Shown piece after piece: positions 24,610 through 27,470 of a stretch of 27,470 nucleotides of DNA. How positions within the stretch are numbered: the stretch's first letter is position 1; each line of letters starts with the position of its first letter. Source of the stretch: DASWHK01 sp036398215 (lineage in GTDB: Bacteria > Acidobacteriota > UBA890); assembly GCA_036398215.1 (NCBI GenBank), contig DASWHK010000171.1, forward strand, positions 1 to 27,470, read 5' to 3'. A model generated the notes under the pieces. The model was not told where the DNA came from and made no database searches. It saw only the letters and a list, made by a program, of their open reading frames with translations. The translations under genes and the position numbers were made by a program.

Positions 24610-26702
24610 AGGCGCCGCAGGGCAACCCCTACGTCGATCCCGCCGACCTGTCGTTCGAGCCGCTCGACGTCACCGGCTTGGACGCCGAAACGGCCGCCCG
24701 GCAGGCGGCCCAGCTCGCCGCCGCGATCCGCTACCACGACCATCGCTACTACGTGCTCGACGAGCCGCGCATCGCCGACGGCACCTACGACCTCCTGTTC
24801 CGGCGCCTGCAGGAGCTCGAGGAGGCGTTTCCGGAGCTGCGCGCCGCCGACTCGCCGACCCAGCGGGTCGGCGGCGCGGTCAAAGCGGAGCTACCCGAGG
24901 TCAAGCACCTGGCGCCAATGCGATCGCTGGATTCGAGCGCCGAGGAGTCCGACGCGCGCGCCTTCGACGAGCGGGTGCGCAAGGGGCTGGGTGTCGACCG
25001 CGTCGATTACGTCGCCGAGCTGAAGTTCGACGGCCTCTCGATCGAGGCCATCTACCGCGATGGGGTCCTGGAGATCGGCTCGACGCGCGGCGACGGCATT
25101 CGCGGCGAGCAGGTCACCGACAACCTGCGGACGATCCCGAGCATTCCGCTGCGCCTGGACGGCGAGGCGCCCTCGCTGCTGGCGGTCCGCGGCGAGGTCT
25201 ACGTGCCGCTGGAGGGCTTTCACCGCCTCAACCGGGAGCGCCTCGAACGGGGCGAAGAGCCGTTCGCCAACCCCCGCAACCTCGCCGCCGGCGCCCTCCG
25301 CCAGCTCGACTCGTCGATCACGGCGCAGCGGCCTCTGGATGCCATCTTCTACGACATCCTGGCGGGCGACTGGGGGAGCGTCGCGGCGCCCGAGACCCAC
25401 TGGGAGGAGATCGAGCAGCTGCGCCAATGGGGCTTCAAGGCCGACGACCGAAGCCGCCGCTGCGACGGCATTGACGAGGTCGTCGCCTACCACCACGAGC
25501 TCGAGGCCGAGCGCGACGAGCTGCCCTACGAGATCGACGGCGTCGTCGTCAAGGTGGATCGGCTCGACCACCACGCCGAGCTCGGGACGCGCTCGCGCAG
25601 CCCGCGCTGGGCCTATGCCTACAAGTTCGCCCCCCGCCTGGAGATCACCACCGTCGAGGACATCATCCTGCAGGTCGGCCGCACGGGCACCCTGACCCCG
25701 GTGGCGCAACTGGCTCCGGTCGAGGTCGGCGGCGTGACGATCTCCCGCGCCTCGCTGCACAACTACGACCAGGTGCGCGAGAAGGACATCCGGCCCGGCG
25801 ACAAGGTCCGGGTGGCGCGCGCCGGCGACGTGATCCCCTACGTGGTCGAGCGCGTCGACAGCCGTCCGGATCGTGAGCGCCCCGCTCCCTTCGAGATGCC
25901 GTCCCGCTGCCCCGTCTGCGACGCCCACGTGGTGCGCGAGGGCGCCTACTTCGTCTGCAGCGGCGGCATCTCGTGCCGCGCCCAGCTGCTCGGCGCCGTC
26001 GAGCATTACGCCAGCCGCCACGCCCTGGACATCGAGGGCCTGGGAGAAAAGACGGTCCGCCAGCTCATGGACGAGGGGCTGATCCGCAATTCGATCGCCG
26101 ACATCTACGAGCTGACCGTCGAGAAGCTGCTGCCGCTCGAGCGCTTTGGCCAGAAGAAGGCCGAGAACCTGGTCCGCGCCATCGAGGCGCGCCAGGACAC
26201 CACGCTGGGCCGCTTCATCAACGGCCTCGGCATCCACCTGGTGGGCGAGCACATCGCCGAGGTGCTGGCGCGCCAGTTCGGCAGCATCGAAAAGCTCATG
26301 GAGGCGGACGTCGAGCGGCTGTTGGAGGTCCACGAGATCGGCCCAGGCAGCGCCGCGAGCATCGCGGAGTTCTTCGCCGAGCCCCACAACCGCGAGGTCG
26401 TGGAGCGGTTGCTGGCGGCCGGGGTCGAGCCGCGCATTGAGCGCCACCAGAGGATCTTCGAGGGCGAGCGCTTCGTGGTGACCGGCTCGCTGGAGCGCTG
26501 GGGGCGCGACGAGATCGCCGCGCTGCTCGAAGAAGCCGGTGCCCGGGTTACCGCGTCGGTCAGCTCGAAGACCGACTACGTGGTGGTCGGCGAGAACCCG
26601 GGCTCGAAGGCCGACAAGGCCCGCGAGCTCGGCGTTCCGACGCTCGACGAGGCGGGCCTGGTCGAGCTGTTGCGGGACCGCGGCATGGACATCGAGGGAT
26701 GA
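24606..26702 (+). CDS. ligA: NAD-dependent DNA ligase LigA
   Basis: A 698-residue NAD+-dependent DNA ligase, which seals nicks in replication and repair. The Ia domain (RYHDHRYYVLDEPRIADGTYDLL, residues about 42-64) binds NMN. K140 in ELKFDGLS is the adenylated Lys. The nucleotidyltransferase domain continues with RGDGIRGEQVT and RGEVYVP, then the OB fold (LQVGRTGTLTPVA). C435, C438, C451 and C457 form the zinc finger, helix-hairpin-helix motifs follow, and a BRCT domain closes the protein (FVVTGSLERWGRDEIAALLEEAG onward, about 620-698). It has about 25 extra residues before the Ia domain compared with E. coli LigA. Usually an essential housekeeping gene; here downstream of and overlapping a phosphoribosyltransferase gene. 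Confidence 0.98.
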   Translation: MKAPQGNPYVDPADLSFEPLDVTGLDAETAARQAAQLAAAIRYHDHRYYVLDEPRIADGTYDLLFRRLQELEEAFPELRAADSPTQRVGGAVKAELPEVKHLAPMRSLDSSAEESDARAFDERVRKGLGVDRVDYVAELKFDGLSIEAIYRDGVLEIGSTRGDGIRGEQVTDNLRTIPSIPLRLDGEAPSLLAVRGEVYVPLEGFHRLNRERLERGEEPFANPRNLAAGALRQLDSSITAQRPLDAIFYDILAGDWGSVAAPETHWEEIEQLRQWGFKADDRSRRCDGIDEVVAYHHELEAERDELPYEIDGVVVKVDRLDHHAELGTRSRSPRWAYAYKFAPRLEITTVEDIILQVGRTGTLTPVAQLAPVEVGGVTISRASLHNYDQVREKDIRPGDKVRVARAGDVIPYVVERVDSRPDRERPAPFEMPSRCPVCDAHVVREGAYFVCSGGISCRAQLLGAVEHYASRHALDIEGLGEKTVRQLMDEGLIRNSIADIYELTVEKLLPLERFGQKKAENLVRAIEARQDTTLGRFINGLGIHLVGEHIAEVLARQFGSIEKLMEADVERLLEVHEIGPGSAASIAEFFAEPHNREVVERLLAAGVEPRIERHQRIFEGERFVVTGSLERWGRDEIAALLEEAGARVTASVSSKTDYVVVGENPGSKADKARELGVPTLDEAGLVELLRDRGMDIEG

Positions 26703-26724
26703 TCGAGCTCGCGTGGCCGCCGGT

Positions 26725-26780
26725 TTGCAAGCCGTGGTGAAAGTGTGACGCCTGCTAAGCAGCCCGTGGTGAAACTCCGA
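26725..26780 (+). repeat. Two tandem copies of the 24-bp intergenic repeat
   Basis: Copies at 26725-26748 (21 of 24 matches to the 18797 copy) and 26757-26780 (17 of 24) lie head to tail in the 180-bp gap after ligA. The second runs almost into TAGAAT at 26785-26790, a possible -10 box for the following gene. Confidence 0.7.
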
Positions 26781-26882
26781 CTGCTAGAATCGATCCGTCG
26801 GCGAACCCACGACAGCCCCGGGGACGCCCAACAGGACACCCATCTCGCGCATTCCGTATCGCCGCCACTCTTCGAGGATTCC

Positions 26883-27242
26883 ATGACCGCTCCCAGCACC
26901 CACACGACACCCGACGGACAGACGTTCCGGATCAGCCTGATCCAGGCGCTGCGCGAGCAGTCCCTTTTTCTCGGGCAGCAGTTCACCTTCTTCGTCGAGG
27001 GAGACGCCGATCCCGGCCAGACCGCCGCCGCGTTCGAGGTCAAGGTGCGCTACTCGCCGATCGCCATTGCCATCGCCTCGCCGGAAGACCGCCTGCGCAC
27101 CGACGACTATGCCAAGGCACTGGTCGAGCGGCTGCTCGACGGCGGCAGCCGGCAGGACACCGAGGTCAAGATCACCAGCGACGGGGCCGTGAAGCTCGGC
27201 GACCGGGTCATCGACCGGGTGTTTCCGATCGCCGCGGCGTGA
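26883..27242 (+). CDS. Small protein of unknown function
   Basis: A 119-residue protein that I do not recognise. It starts at an ATG with GAGGA six bases upstream; longer versions would run into the repeats. There is no signal peptide, membrane segment or Cys. The sequence alternates short strands and helices (FRISLIQALREQSLFLG, FTFFVEGDADPG, FEVKVRYSPIAIAIA, DDYAKALVERLLDGG, EVKITSDGAVKLGDRVIDRVF), so a small compact alpha/beta cytoplasmic fold is likely. Codon use matches its neighbours. A TAGAAT at 26785-26790 may be its -10 box, with a leader of about 85 bases. It ends just before the right-edge repeat. Confidence 0.7.
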   Translation: MTAPSTHTTPDGQTFRISLIQALREQSLFLGQQFTFFVEGDADPGQTAAAFEVKVRYSPIAIAIASPEDRLRTDDYAKALVERLLDGGSRQDTEVKITSDGAVKLGDRVIDRVFPIAAA

Positions 27243-27248
27243 CGGACT

Positions 27249-27470
27249 AGCCCGCGCCCGCAGCAGAACGGCGGTGAGAAATGCGGGCTAGCCCGCATTT
27301 CTCACCGGGCACCTACTGCGCGCGCGCGAATGCGCGTGATGACTGCGTTGCGCTTGCTTCGGGTGCTCAACGTACTGTGAAGTACGCCTCCGCGCCCGAA
27401 TCTGCGCGCGCCTTGTCCTCACACGCCTCGCACACGCTCGCTACGGCGCCCGTTGAGAAACGCGGGCTAG
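27249..27470. repeat. Right-edge composite palindromic element, possibly cut by the window end
   Basis: After the last gene there is no coding sequence for 228 bp. The segment contains a perfect 36-bp palindrome (27272-27307), a GC alternating tract (27317-27328), the boxes CTGCGTTGC (27343-27351) and CGCCTTG (27409-27415), and a hairpin CGTACT-GTGA-AGTACG (27371-27386) enclosed by TTCGGGTGC/GCGCCCGAA (27358-27366 with 27392-27400). It ends with CGTTGAGAAACGCGGGCTAG (27451-27470), a near repeat of CGGTGAGAAATGCGGGCTAG (27272-27291). Its two ends therefore carry the same terminal sequence. Confidence 0.8.
27272..27307. repeat. Perfect 36-bp palindrome
   Basis: Each 18-base arm (CGGTGAGAAATGCGGGCT and its exact complement) meets at a central CTAG with no spacer. 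It begins 30 bp after the stop of the last gene and could form a strong hairpin in RNA on either strand, so it may also end transcription, though no T-run follows. Confidence 0.9.

Noticed and set aside
24891..26447. A 518-codon open frame antisense to ligA
   Set aside because: The + strand has all LigA catalytic and zinc motifs; the antisense product is low-complexity.

Overview
This is a bacterial, very GC-rich window with strong GC bias at third codon positions. It carries 16 intact-looking protein genes, one CDS cut by the left edge, one probable gene remnant, no RNA genes that I can see, and several families of palindromic intergenic repeats. The gene mix points to a Gram-negative-type cell envelope: RND efflux with a periplasmic adaptor, a Tat-type DUF1501 protein with its DUF1800 partner, and a lipoprotein exo-muramidase. 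An Acidobacteriota-like or similarly deep-branching chromosome would fit, but that assignment is inference.

Layout. 1-3299 (+): the 3' part of a six-hairpin-type glycosidase-like gene overlaps a YbdK/GCS2-type carboxylate-amine ligase gene. 3315-9088 (-), read right to left: a NagZ-like GH3 hydrolase fused to an AmiE-like serine hydrolase, then MurQ (MurNAc-6-phosphate etherase), then a sodium:solute symporter, then a short stub that looks like the start of a PfkB sugar kinase. 9156-10484 (+): NamZ (DUF1343, GH171 exo-N-acetylmuramidase), divergent from the fusion gene. 10632-18685 (-): an efflux operon in the order RND permease, membrane fusion protein, second RND permease. 18988-19431 (-): an Rrf2-family regulator with three cysteines, just upstream of the efflux operon. 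19702-22836 (+): a DUF1800/DUF1501 pair. 22904-23785 (-): a TIM-barrel amidohydrolase. 23947-26702 (+): a phosphoribosyltransferase overlapping NAD-dependent DNA ligase LigA. 26883-27242 (+): an unrecognised small protein. 27243-27470: a palindromic repeat element running into the right edge.

The most coherent system is peptidoglycan recycling (about 3.3-10.5 kb). It matches the Bacillus subtilis murQ-murR-murP-amiE-nagZ-namZ set in content, but differs in design: NagZ and AmiE are one polypeptide, NamZ is divergent, and an Na+ symporter stands where the MurP PTS permease would be. A symporter delivers unphosphorylated MurNAc, so MurQ needs a MurNAc kinase. The only kinase trace here is the stub after the symporter.

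The second theme is non-coding structure. A 24-bp repeat related to CAGGCCGTGGTGGAAGTG occurs in three intergenic regions, twice as inverted or tandem pairs. Two larger imperfect palindromes (18828-18932 and the right-edge element) share two boxes around hairpins of unrelated sequence but preserved pairing. A half copy of the right-edge element lies at 22866-22906.
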